From Mycobacterium sp. 852002-51057_SCH5723018 (GTDB lineage Bacteria; Actinomycetota; Actinomycetes; Mycobacteriales; Mycobacteriaceae): a stretch of 64,000 nucleotides of DNA. Each line of letters starts with the position of its first letter. Position 1 is the first letter of the stretch. The notes beneath the pieces were generated by a model, which was not told where the DNA came from, searched no databases, and saw only the letters and a program-made list of their open reading frames with translations. The stretch is from positions 1 through 64,000 of the forward strand of contig NZ_LZIR01000120.1 of NCBI RefSeq assembly GCF_001667035.1, written 5' to 3'. Positions 44,561-52,463 of the stretch are shown here, piece after piece. Both the position numbers and the translations under genes were made by a program.

Positions 44561-45366
44561 GCGTGCGTCACACCAAGTTCGGGCAGAATCTCGGCGATGG
44601 TGCGCCATTGGACTGGCTGAGCCACCGACTCGATCAGATCGGCGAGCACGGCGTGGCTGTCTTGGGTTCGCCGGCCACGGGTGTTGGTCAGGTAGGCGGC
44701 CCGTAGCGGGCGTGGCGGTACGGCGGCGAGGTGGTCGGCTAGCGCATCGCGCACCGGTTTCAAAAGCGCGCCGTGGGAGGCGACACTGACACCAAGTCGT
44801 CGCACTCGTTGGGCTCCGGCGTGTTCGGCTGCGAGATCGAGGGCGTTCAATGCACCCCATGAGCCGCTGAACACGACCTGTCGGCGGCTGTTGACGTTTG
44901 CCACCCACAGCGGGTCTTGCGCCGAACCCACCTCACGCGCGACTGCCTCGGCCGTACGCGCGTCGACGCCGTCTACCGCGGTCATGCCCCAACGTCCTGC
45001 CGCGCAGACGCGTTCCATCTCCGAGGCGCGCAGCGCCACCGTGTCGAGCGCTTCGGTGAACAGAAGTGCCCCGGCAAGGACCGCCGCGCTGCACGCCCCC
45101 ACGGAATGGCCGGCCACCACATCTGGATCGGGAACCCCGCGTTTGAGAAGCGCTCGCGCGCAGGCAGTGCCGGCGATGAGGAGAGCGAGCTGTGCATTGC
45201 TGGAGCGGGCAAGACCGTCAACGCTGTCCAAATCGGCGAAGCTCGGCAGATCGGCACGCGAGGCGAGGAACGTCTCGGCCTCCTCGAGCGTCTCCTGACA
45301 CAAGCCCTCGACGCTGAGCATTCCGGGCCGTTGAGAGCCTTGCCCCGGAAAGAGAAAGGCAGTCAC
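44419..45366 (-). CDS. mdcH: Malonate decarboxylase: malonyl-CoA:ACP malonyltransferase subunit
   Basis: 315-residue FabD-like transferase. It loads malonate onto the prosthetic group of the decarboxylase acyl carrier protein, starting the catalytic cycle. Motifs: AFLFPGQGSQRPGML at the N-terminus, nucleophile elbow VVAGHSVGACSAAVLAG, and VANVNSRRQVVFSG; the catalytic His is in VSVASHGALLKP. GTG 45366 overlaps the mdcG stop (GTGA). The 3' 140 bases are duplicated in the inverted repeat, but this copy is complete. Last functional gene of the mdc operon here. Confidence 0.9.
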   Translation of the reverse strand: MTAFLFPGQGSQRPGMLSVEGLCQETLEEAETFLASRADLPSFADLDSVDGLARSSNAQLALLIAGTACARALLKRGVPDPDVVAGHSVGACSAAVLAGALLFTEALDTVALRASEMERVCAAGRWGMTAVDGVDARTAEAVAREVGSAQDPLWVANVNSRRQVVFSGSWGALNALDLAAEHAGAQRVRRLGVSVASHGALLKPVRDALADHLAAVPPRPLRAAYLTNTRGRRTQDSHAVLADLIESVAQPVQWRTIAEILPELGVTHAVEMLPGDVLTRLTDSPDIHVMSTADLGLITTMHRLTRSRRSRGPSR

Positions 45367-46007
45367 CGACGCTCCAGCAGCGCTACGACGGGCATGAGTG
45401 CTGGCCCGGTCGGGGTCCGTACCAGCACCTCGTCGACCGTCGACAACAGCTCTTCCAACGCGACGGTGCCGATGCCGAGGTCGAGCTGGGCGTCGACGTG
45501 GGCGGGTAGGCAGGCGAAGCCGTGGCGCAATCGGGTCAGCAAATCCCATCGCGTGGATAGGTCTTGCGGATGTGCCCGCAAGACGAGGTCGAGGTCGCTC
45601 TGCGGGCGCAGCGTTGGCAGTCCCGTGGCGAGTTCGAAGCCGGCGCTGCCGGTCGGCCCCCACGGCATGGTCGCCGGCGCGAGCAGATGCCGCACTTCGG
45701 CGAGTGTCCGCGACGCCGGGGTCCGCAGCGGCAGACTTGCCACCCGCTCCACGAGCTCTTCTGGCGTCAACCGCTCGACGATGCTCACTGCCGTGACCAC
45801 GGCGGCCCAGCGCTGATCGCGCGCCGGACCGCGCACCCCCACCGGCACCTGGCCGTCGCGGACGGCACTGCGACGCACAACCGCCCACGGTGCCCGGGCC
45901 AGCGCCGAGCTCACCCATTGCGGGGCACTACCCGAAAGCTCGGCGGGACGCCGGAGCCGCACCAGGTCGTGGGCCCGCGTCACTCCACACGTCGTGATTA
46001 GCTCCAT
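45363..46007 (-). CDS. mdcG: Malonate decarboxylase: phosphoribosyl-dephospho-CoA transferase
   Basis: 214-residue nucleotidyltransferase that attaches the triphosphoribosyl-dephospho-CoA made by MdcB to the Ser of the acyl carrier protein MdcC. The conserved active-site pair is in LRPQSDLDLVLRA; RAHDLVRLR and APWAVVRRS are family segments. ATG 46007 overlaps the mdcDE stop by ten bases and its stop overlaps the mdcH start by four, showing tight coupling. Confidence 0.86.
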   Translation of the reverse strand: MELITTCGVTRAHDLVRLRRPAELSGSAPQWVSSALARAPWAVVRRSAVRDGQVPVGVRGPARDQRWAAVVTAVSIVERLTPEELVERVASLPLRTPASRTLAEVRHLLAPATMPWGPTGSAGFELATGLPTLRPQSDLDLVLRAHPQDLSTRWDLLTRLRHGFACLPAHVDAQLDLGIGTVALEELLSTVDEVLVRTPTGPALMPVVALLERR

Positions 46008-47743
46008 TGCCGTGCCAGCCGGTCCCTGACTGCGATCGAGGCGCTCCTGCTCTTCGCCGCGTCGGCGCTGGTCATACGGTTCGACAGGTCAAGGGGTCCC
46101 GTCCTGGCCCGTTCAATTGCCTGTGCGATCGCAACCCGGACCAACAGCAGATCGGATTCAGTAGGGTCATCTGCACTGGACACCGACAGGAGCCCGTCGC
46201 AGAACCCCAAGGCCGCCCAGTCGCGGACTCGGTAGCTCAGTGGTTTGACGATCGTGGCAAGCGCGTCTAACTGTTCGATCGTGCGCTGGGTGATTCGCGC
46301 GGCTGCCGGCTTGTGCATCGCGTGGATCTCGACGCCGGGGTCATCCAGGGCGAGCATCTGGTTCGCTTGTAAACCATGGGCGAGAAAGCCGCCCGACAGT
46401 GCCGTGCCGACGACCAGGGCGATCACGGGATGCCCTGCGAGGCGAGCTGAATGGTAGGCGTCCACGGCTGTGGCGATTGCTTGGTGCAGCCCCGCCATCT
46501 CTTCGATCCGCCCATAGGCCTGGCTTGGAAGATCGACGACCGCGACGACGGCGCGCTTGTCTTGGGCCGCTTTGTGTGCCTCGCGCCGCGCCACTGCGCG
46601 CACCGCCTCGGCAAGGAGCAGCGACTCGCTGAGTCCGACCTGCCCTTCGCGCGCCCGGTGGAACGGGTTCGATGCGTCGGGCACCACGGCCAGATACGTG
46701 ATGTCCGCAGTGTCGGCACGCAGCACCGACGGAATGAGCGCAACGGGGGCGCTGCCACCCGCTGAACGAGCGAGCAAGCGAAGCCATGTTGCGCCGCGGC
46801 TACTCGCCGGCTCGTCGGACGCGGGGCGCGCGAATCGCCGTTCCGAGACGGTCTCGTAGGCGGGCCCCCACATCCGTCGCAGCTGTCCTGGCTCGGGTGG
46901 GTCCGCGGGGTCGAGCAATGCGAGCCGATTGCTCAACACCTCGGTACGTTCGCTGCGGTGAGTCCCTGCTTGCTTGGGTGGCGCGCCGACGGCTGCGGTC
47001 ACTGCCTCCCGGATCGCCGAGGCGTCGTCGAGGACCAGTTCGTCGGCCAACCCAGTGCCCACGCGCTGCTCGCCGCCGTCGATTGACCAGATGAGCGCCT
47101 TGTCGGACGAATCGAACTCGCTGATGCCGCATTCTTGCTCGATGACGGCGGGTCCGTTGAGTCCGATGCGCGCCTCGCGGGTGACGATCAGTTGGCTGCA
47201 CAGACCAACGGCGATGCTCAAACCCCCGAAGGAGCCGACTGCGCCGGCCACCACTCCCACCACCGGTGCCCACCTGCGCAGGTCCAAGATCGCCGAGCAG
47301 ATCTCGGCAACGGCGTTGAGCCCCAGATTGGCCTCTTGCAATCGGACTCCGCCGGTCTCGAACAAGATGACCGCCGCCGTGCGGGTGGCCGTGCGGGACT
47401 GCTCGGCCGCTAATCTGAGCAACTGGCTGATCTTGGCCCCGGACACCTCGCCGATGCCGCCGCCCTGGAACTTCTGCTCGATGGAGGCGACGACGACCGG
47501 CCGAGAGTCAATCGTGCCTTTGGCAATGACGACGCCGTCGTCGAACTGGGGCACGATCTCCTGCGGCTCGAGCCATGGCGACTCCAGCCGGTCGAATGGC
47601 CCGAGCAGAACGCGCATCGAATCCGGATCCAGCAGTGCGGCCGCGCGGGCGTGGGCGTCGCGTTCCAGGAAGCTGTCGCGCGCAAGAACGTGTTGCCAAT
47701 CAGTGGCACTGGGTCGCTGCTGCGGTGGCGTCGCGCGGGTCAC
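45998..47743 (-). CDS. mdcDE: Malonate decarboxylase beta-gamma fusion
   Basis: 581-residue protein joining the two carboxyltransferase-type subunits that are usually separate genes. The beta (MdcD) half, about residues 1-290, has SIEQKFQGGGIGEVSGAKI, ILFETGGVRLQEANLGL, VVGVVAGAVGSFGGLSIAVGLCSQ and ARIGLNGPAVIEQECG. The gamma (MdcE) half, about 310-581, has VVAVVDLPSQAYGRIEEMAGLHQAIA and VIALVVGTALSGGFLAHGLQANQ. Together they decarboxylate malonyl-S-ACP to acetyl-S-ACP without biotin. GTG 47743 is preceded by AGGAG and overlaps the mdcC stop (GTGA). Confidence 0.92.
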   Translation of the reverse strand: MTRATPPQQRPSATDWQHVLARDSFLERDAHARAAALLDPDSMRVLLGPFDRLESPWLEPQEIVPQFDDGVVIAKGTIDSRPVVVASIEQKFQGGGIGEVSGAKISQLLRLAAEQSRTATRTAAVILFETGGVRLQEANLGLNAVAEICSAILDLRRWAPVVGVVAGAVGSFGGLSIAVGLCSQLIVTREARIGLNGPAVIEQECGISEFDSSDKALIWSIDGGEQRVGTGLADELVLDDASAIREAVTAAVGAPPKQAGTHRSERTEVLSNRLALLDPADPPEPGQLRRMWGPAYETVSERRFARPASDEPASSRGATWLRLLARSAGGSAPVALIPSVLRADTADITYLAVVPDASNPFHRAREGQVGLSESLLLAEAVRAVARREAHKAAQDKRAVVAVVDLPSQAYGRIEEMAGLHQAIATAVDAYHSARLAGHPVIALVVGTALSGGFLAHGLQANQMLALDDPGVEIHAMHKPAAARITQRTIEQLDALATIVKPLSYRVRDWAALGFCDGLLSVSSADDPTESDLLLVRVAIAQAIERARTGPLDLSNRMTSADAAKSRSASIAVRDRLARQWS

Positions 47744-48048
47744 TTCGATTCTCCTGCGGTCGCCAGCTGGGCTGCCTGGCGCAGCCGCAGCGCCACGACG
47801 CCCGGGGTGGCGCCGAAGTCGTTGATCTCCCACCGCCCTGCCAGGGGCTGCTGGGCGAAGAAGCGTTCCAGTACCGCCTGCCAAGCGGAGTCAAACCCGT
47901 CGACGCTGGTACGCACCCGAACCGTGGCGGTGTCGGCGGGGGACGCGGTGTCCACCACGATCTCCAGGTCGCCGGACGCGACGACGCCCACGTGGGCTGC
48001 GCGGACTACTGCGGCGTCGGCATCGAAGCTGTAGTCAAGGGTTCTCAT
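47740..48048 (-). CDS. mdcC: Malonate decarboxylase acyl carrier protein (delta)
   Basis: 102-residue carrier subunit. Ser25 in GVVASGDLEIVVD occupies the position of the serine that carries the phosphoribosyl-dephospho-CoA arm in Klebsiella MdcC (Ser25 there). The thiol of this arm is acetylated, exchanges acetyl for malonyl, and is decarboxylated. The remainder (VRVRTSVDGFDSAWQAVLERFF, NDFGATPGVVALRLRQA) fits the family. ATG 48048 overlaps the mdcB stop (ATGA). Confidence 0.92.
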   Translation of the reverse strand: MRTLDYSFDADAAVVRAAHVGVVASGDLEIVVDTASPADTATVRVRTSVDGFDSAWQAVLERFFAQQPLAGRWEINDFGATPGVVALRLRQAAQLATAGESK

Positions 48049-48935
48049 GTCACCTCCGGCATCGCGATGGTCGGCGGCTCGAACTGGCCGCCGTGGGCGT
48101 GTTCGTCGAGGAACATGGCGGCGGCGAGGAGGTCGCCGCTGCCGCCAGGTGACAGGCGACGCCGGCGGGCTTCTCGGTCCATCTGGGCCAGCGCCAGGTC
48201 TCCGCCCGGTGTGCCTGGGCCGCCCTGGGCCAGCACTGTGCGGGCCGCGTGTTGCATGGCGGTGAGGCCGCCGAAGCCGCCGCGGTGCAACAGGCACGTG
48301 TCGTCGAGGCGGGCGATCAACTCGATCAACGCGGACAGTCGGACGGCTTGAGCGCACAATCCTTTTCTCCGCCCGTCCTGCAGCGCCGCGACGGCTAACC
48401 GTACGTGAGGGAACCCTCGTTGCGCCTCGCCGCGGGCGCCTGCCACCGCGTAGCGCCGCATGACCATGGAGCCGTGCGAGTCGGGCCGCAATGCGGATGG
48501 AGCTGGATCGGACAGTCGAGCCAGCTGCGCGCCGTACTCGGCGATGCCGTCGACGTCGTTGGCGTTGACCGCTCCGCAGACCAGGAGGCCGAGCGCCCAG
48601 AGCGCGCCCCGGTGGGTGTTCACGCCGGCCGTTGCGTCCAGCATCCGTTGTTCGCCGCGCCTGCCCGCGGAACCGACGGCCGCGCGGAGGTCGACGTCGG
48701 GGTGTCTGCCGACAGCCAGGTCGGCGAGCCCGACGAACGTCGGTTCGAGTGCGCGGGCGGAGGCGATGAGTGTGCTGAGATCCATGTCATCGTGTGCGGA
48801 GAGTCCGCGCGGGTCGACCAGGCCGGGTTTTGGCGCCAGCTCGGCCTCGTCGACCATCGCTGTCACAGCGGTGCGTGCGACGGTCCGCGAGGTGGTCTCG
48901 ACGCGCGCGGGGGCGCCGAGGGCGGCGAGCGTCAT
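48045..48935 (-). CDS. mdcB: Triphosphoribosyl-dephospho-CoA synthase
   Basis: 296-residue CitG/MdcB-family enzyme that builds 2'-(5''-triphosphoribosyl)-3'-dephospho-CoA from ATP and dephospho-CoA, the precursor of the MdcC prosthetic group. Family landmarks: MVDEAELAPKPGLVDPRGLSAHDDMDL near the N-terminus, GVNTHRGALWALGLLVCGA, DTCLLHRGGFGGL and the C-terminal LSPGGSGDLLAAAMFL. It starts four bases after the mdcA stop. Confidence 0.92.
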   Translation of the reverse strand: MTLAALGAPARVETTSRTVARTAVTAMVDEAELAPKPGLVDPRGLSAHDDMDLSTLIASARALEPTFVGLADLAVGRHPDVDLRAAVGSAGRRGEQRMLDATAGVNTHRGALWALGLLVCGAVNANDVDGIAEYGAQLARLSDPAPSALRPDSHGSMVMRRYAVAGARGEAQRGFPHVRLAVAALQDGRRKGLCAQAVRLSALIELIARLDDTCLLHRGGFGGLTAMQHAARTVLAQGGPGTPGGDLALAQMDREARRRRLSPGGSGDLLAAAMFLDEHAHGGQFEPPTIAMPEVT

Positions 48936-48939
48936 GTCG

Positions 48940-50586
48940 TCACCAGTCCCGGAACTTTTCCGGCGGGTTGTAGAGGCCGCCGGACCAGGCCACCAAGTCG
49001 CCGATGCTCTTCGCGGCGAGCAGCGATCTGTTGGCTGCCGACACGTCGACCCCGAGATCGGAGGGGTAGCAGACCACGCCGTCCCGGCGAAGGCGTTCGA
49101 CGGTCTTGGCGTCTGCGCGCCTGCCCACGGGGGTCACACCTGCGACTGCGGCTATTGCTTCGCGGCGTTCGTGCAAGCTGTCCGTCTTGAACAGATAGGC
49201 GACGCCCTCCTCGGTCACGACGTGGGTCACGTCGTCGCCGTAAATCATCACGGGGGGAATCGACAGGCCAGCCTGCTCGCCGACCGTGATGGCATCCAAC
49301 GACTCGACGAACGTCGGCGTGCCGCCCGAGCGGAAGGTCTCGGCCAGTTGCACGACCACCTTGCGGCCGCGCAACGCTGCGCCCTCGCCATGAGCCAAGC
49401 CAAGCCAGGTGGGTGACGAATGGCGCCGTCCGCGGGGGTCGTGGCCCATGTTGGGGGCTCCACCGAACCCCGACAGCCGACCGTCGGTCACCGTCGATGA
49501 GTTGCCATCTGCATCAATCTGCAACGAGGATCCGATGAACATGTCGATGGCGTATTGCCCGGCAAGCTGGCACAGCACCCGGTTCGACCGCAACGAGCCG
49601 TCCCGACCAGTGAAGAACACGTCGGGTCGCGCCGCGGTGTACTGCTCCATGCCAGACTCGCCGCCGAACGAGTGAATCGACTCCACCCAGCCGGACTCAA
49701 TGGCCGGGATGAGCGTGGGATGAGGGTTGAGCGCCCAGTGCCTGGCGATCTTGCCCCGCAGACCCAGCGACTCGCCGTAGGTGGGCAGGATGAGTTCGAT
49801 CGCGGCCGTGTCGAAGCCGACGCCATGGTTGAGCGAGACGACCTCGTGCCGCTCGTATACCCCGCGGATGGCGATCATTGCCTTGAGGATGGCTACGTCG
49901 TTGATCTGCCGCGGGTCGCGGGTGAACAGCGGCTCGATGGCGAAGGGCCGATCGGCCTCCACGATGAGGTCGATCCAGTCGCCGGGGATGTCAACCCTCG
50001 GCAGCTGCGAGGCGTCGTCGACGATTTCGTTGACCTGGACGACGACCATGCCGTCGCGGAAGGCCGTTGCCTCCGCAATCGTCGGGGTGTCCTCCGTGTT
50101 GGCGCCGGTGTAGAGATTGCCGTGCCGATCGGCCTGTACGGCAACGAGTAGCGCCACGTCCGGGCACAGGTCGACGAGCATGCGCGCGTACAGCTCGACG
50201 TAAGTATGGATCGACCCTATCGTCACGACACCGTCCTCAACGAGCTGGGCGATGCGCACGCTTTGCGGTCCCGCGTAGGCCAGGTCGAGCTTGGTGGCAA
50301 TGCCGTTTTCGAACAGGTCCAGATGCTCGCTGCGCGACACCGACGAAATCAACATGTGCAAGTCGTTCACCTCGGACGGGTCGACTTGGGCCAGCGTCCG
50401 GGATAGGAAGTCCGCCTGCTTCTGGTTGTCGCCTTCCAACGCCACCTTGTCGCCGCTGCGCAACAACGCCGTCAGCGCGGGTGTCAGCTGTTTGGGGTCG
50501 ACGATCTTTCCCCGGGTATAGGGCGAAGCGGCGGCGAGCCGTTGCGCCTTCGCCAATCGTCGGGTGTTCCAAACCCTTACTGCCAC
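48940..50586 (-). CDS. mdcA: Malonate decarboxylase alpha subunit (ACP transferase)
   Basis: 548-residue acetyl-S-ACP:malonate ACP transferase, a CoA-transferase-type subunit that swaps acetyl for malonyl on MdcC. Seen: SGDKVALEGDNQKQADFLSRTL, LDLAYAGPQSVRIAQLVEDG, the active-region HSFGGESGMEQYTAARPDVFF, FGGAPNMGHDPRGRRHSSP and VVTEEGVAYLFKTDS. GTG 50586 follows AGGAG at good spacing. First gene of the operon; directly upstream is only a broken aldo-keto reductase/VIT1 hybrid, so the promoter probably lies within that sequence. Confidence 0.94.
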   Translation of the reverse strand: MAVRVWNTRRLAKAQRLAAASPYTRGKIVDPKQLTPALTALLRSGDKVALEGDNQKQADFLSRTLAQVDPSEVNDLHMLISSVSRSEHLDLFENGIATKLDLAYAGPQSVRIAQLVEDGVVTIGSIHTYVELYARMLVDLCPDVALLVAVQADRHGNLYTGANTEDTPTIAEATAFRDGMVVVQVNEIVDDASQLPRVDIPGDWIDLIVEADRPFAIEPLFTRDPRQINDVAILKAMIAIRGVYERHEVVSLNHGVGFDTAAIELILPTYGESLGLRGKIARHWALNPHPTLIPAIESGWVESIHSFGGESGMEQYTAARPDVFFTGRDGSLRSNRVLCQLAGQYAIDMFIGSSLQIDADGNSSTVTDGRLSGFGGAPNMGHDPRGRRHSSPTWLGLAHGEGAALRGRKVVVQLAETFRSGGTPTFVESLDAITVGEQAGLSIPPVMIYGDDVTHVVTEEGVAYLFKTDSLHERREAIAAVAGVTPVGRRADAKTVERLRRDGVVCYPSDLGVDVSAANRSLLAAKSIGDLVAWSGGLYNPPEKFRDW

Positions 50587-50870
50587 CGCGGATCTCCTGT
50601 GCTTGAGATGGCCGCCGACCAGGGCGAGCCGAGCTCGTCGGGGTCGAGCCCGAGTTCCTCGCGGGCCATGGTGTCCAACGCGGCGTCACCGTCCTTCATG
50701 ATGGTGATCGTGACCCGCTCGGCCTCCACTGCGCCATTGGCCCTTGGCTCGATAGATCAGGGCCAGTTCCTCAACCTCGGCCTCGGGGTCGTCGCGCAAT
50801 TCCTCGGATCCCAGGCTGATTTCGCGTTCATAGGACTCTTTGTGGCTGCGCATCGAAATGTATTCTCCGG
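50587..50870 (-). pseudogene. Fragment of a VIT1/CCC1-type metal transporter
   Basis: Encodes AAGEYISMRSHKESYEREIS and DDPEAEVEELALIYRAKG, then, in a shifted frame near 50740, ERVTITIMKDGDAALDTMAREELGLDPDELGSP. This is the cytosolic metal-binding hairpin of VIT1/CCC1 iron-manganese transporters. No transmembrane helices remain. Its upstream end is fused in frame to the aldo-keto reductase remnant at about 50870, and its downstream end runs into the mdcA start. Confidence 0.75.
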
Positions 50871-51383
50871 CGGCCAAAATTTGGTCAGCGGTGTAATTCG
50901 ACACCCCGATGTGGCGGATCTTGCCGTCGGCTATGAGTTCGCCCAACGCACCCGCCGTCTCCGCGACGGGCACGGTGGCATCGGGCCAGTGCACCTGATA
51001 GAGGTCGATGTAGTCCAGGCCCAGCGCGGCAAGGCTCGCGTCCACGCCTCGGCGTAGCCATTCCGGGCTGGCGTCGCGGACAACGCCGGTGTCAGTTTTG
51101 CGCAAGCCGCCCTTGGTGGCGATCACGAGTTCGTCACGGTACTTGGCCAATTCGTCGCGAAGCGCCATCCCAAGGATCCGCTCGGACGCACCGAATCCAT
51201 ACGCCTGCGCGGTGTCAAGAAATTGACACCGAGCTCTCGAGCGCGTCGGATCGCAGTCACGGCGGTGTCTGCATCGAACTGACCCCAGTCTCCACGTAGC
51301 TGCTATGTGCCGAAGGCGATGCGCGAGACGTGCAGTCCGGTCTTCCCCAATGTTGTTGTCTTCAAGGTCATCCTCTTCCTCAT
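50871..51383 (-). pseudogene. Broken aldo-keto reductase
   Basis: Starts MRKRMTLKTTTLGKTGLHVS; after IAFGT an in-frame TAG (51303-51305) replaces the expected Trp codon of the family's FGTWQLRG stretch, and one base is missing near 51224 within VNF-DTAQAYG. It then reads normally through the catalytic-region KYRDELVIATKGG, LGLDYIDLYQVHWPD and RHIGVSNYTADQIL before joining the VIT1 fragment. Both lesions inactivate it. The C-terminal third is lost. Confidence 0.85.
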
Positions 51384-51882
51384 CACTGATGAAACCCTGC
51401 CGTTGCGACATGCAGGGTGTCTGCGCCGGTGCTCAAACTCCAACAATCCCGGGCCTGCGACGCGTTGTCGCCACCGCTGGCCTCCAAACGGACTGCCAGC
51501 TAGCTGGAATCGCTCAGCGCTAGCTGCGTCCGCGCGGATGCCCGAGCTGATTGCGGCGGCGAGTTCGTCATCGACATCGATCACCGGTGGGAGAACTTCG
51601 GGACGTAACGGGCACCGGATCCAGCCACCGTCCCAGCGCCCCGTCGTGGCGACGGGGCGGCCATCGGAACCCAACCAAGTCCTCGTCGGAGGGTCGCCTG
51701 CCGCGGCCACGGCGGCGGCGGGCACACCAGGTGGCACTGCCGAATCTGCGACGCGCCCGGCGCTCAACGCTCACGGCACTTCCCTTCAAGGCCGGGCCAT
51801 GCCAGTCGGCTGGTTTGCGCCGGGCCCCGTACGTTAAGCCTTCAGAGGACAGTTGGCCGCGGCCATGGGTGAACGCGAGCAT
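51384..51882. other. Gene-free stretch upstream of the reductase remnant
   Basis: About 500 bases. Frames are open on both strands, as usual at this GC content, but none starts with a ribosome-binding site or shows a recognisable domain. The minus frame includes an acidic piece (VIDVDDELAAAISSG) that could be residue of a decayed gene. I assign nothing. Confidence 0.4.
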
Positions 51883-52008
51883 CACGGCGTTATAAGTACG
51901 AAAAATTTCCTCTCCCGGTGGGATCTCCAGTTGCGAAAGGTTTGGCGTGCAATTGAACCGGCGTTGTCTCCCGGTTGACGAGCCTGGCCACGGTCCTACA
52001 ACTCGTTA
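51883..52008 (+). repeat. 126-bp direct repeat, left copy
   Basis: Starts CACGGCGTTATAAGTACG and ends CCTACAACTCGTTA. It matches 54268-54393 at 125 of 126 positions. The pair flank the sensor kinase gene in the same orientation. No gene or known insertion-sequence end is recognised in it; it is A/T-richer than the surroundings. Confidence 0.92.
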
Positions 52009-52463
52009 CGCTAGGGAGCTGCTCAGGCCGCGCGCAGTCTCTCCGAGTAAAGCCCGGCTGATGCGCTACCCCGTCCCACCTAAGACCTAAGCCGAACGCT
52101 ACGCCAGGAGCTAAGCAACCCGCGCCTTCGGCTAGGACGCGCGACAGCTCATAGGGAGCACGTTCACCCCTTGGGCAAATAGCCCCAATTGGGGTGATTT
52201 GAGATAGCCAGCGACCTCAGCCTTAGTCTCGCCTCGGCAGCGAGCGACGTGTTAGGCGCCCTCCTGGGCACCCGACGGGAGCAACATCACTACTAATGAT
52301 GTTGGGTGACCGTGCGACCAGGGTCAGGTGTCCCGCGCCCACCGTGCGAGGTGCGGTAATCGCCCACTCACCGCAACGTAGCCGTTGCGGTGATTCATTC
52401 AAAAAAAACGCCCATACTTAGCGGCATGGCGTTATCGCTTGACGCCACCTGCGGAGGTGCGCG
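52009..52463. promoter_or_regulatory. Regulatory region upstream of the sensor kinase
   Basis: 455 bases without a gene. It carries a 24-base near-palindrome AAAT-N2-CCCCAATTGGGG-N2-ATTT (52177-52200) and a hairpin with 8-base arms CAACATCA/TGATGTTG around a 7-base loop (52282-52304). Either could bind a regulator of the kinase gene. A run of A residues precedes the coding start at 52386-52393. Confidence 0.55.
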
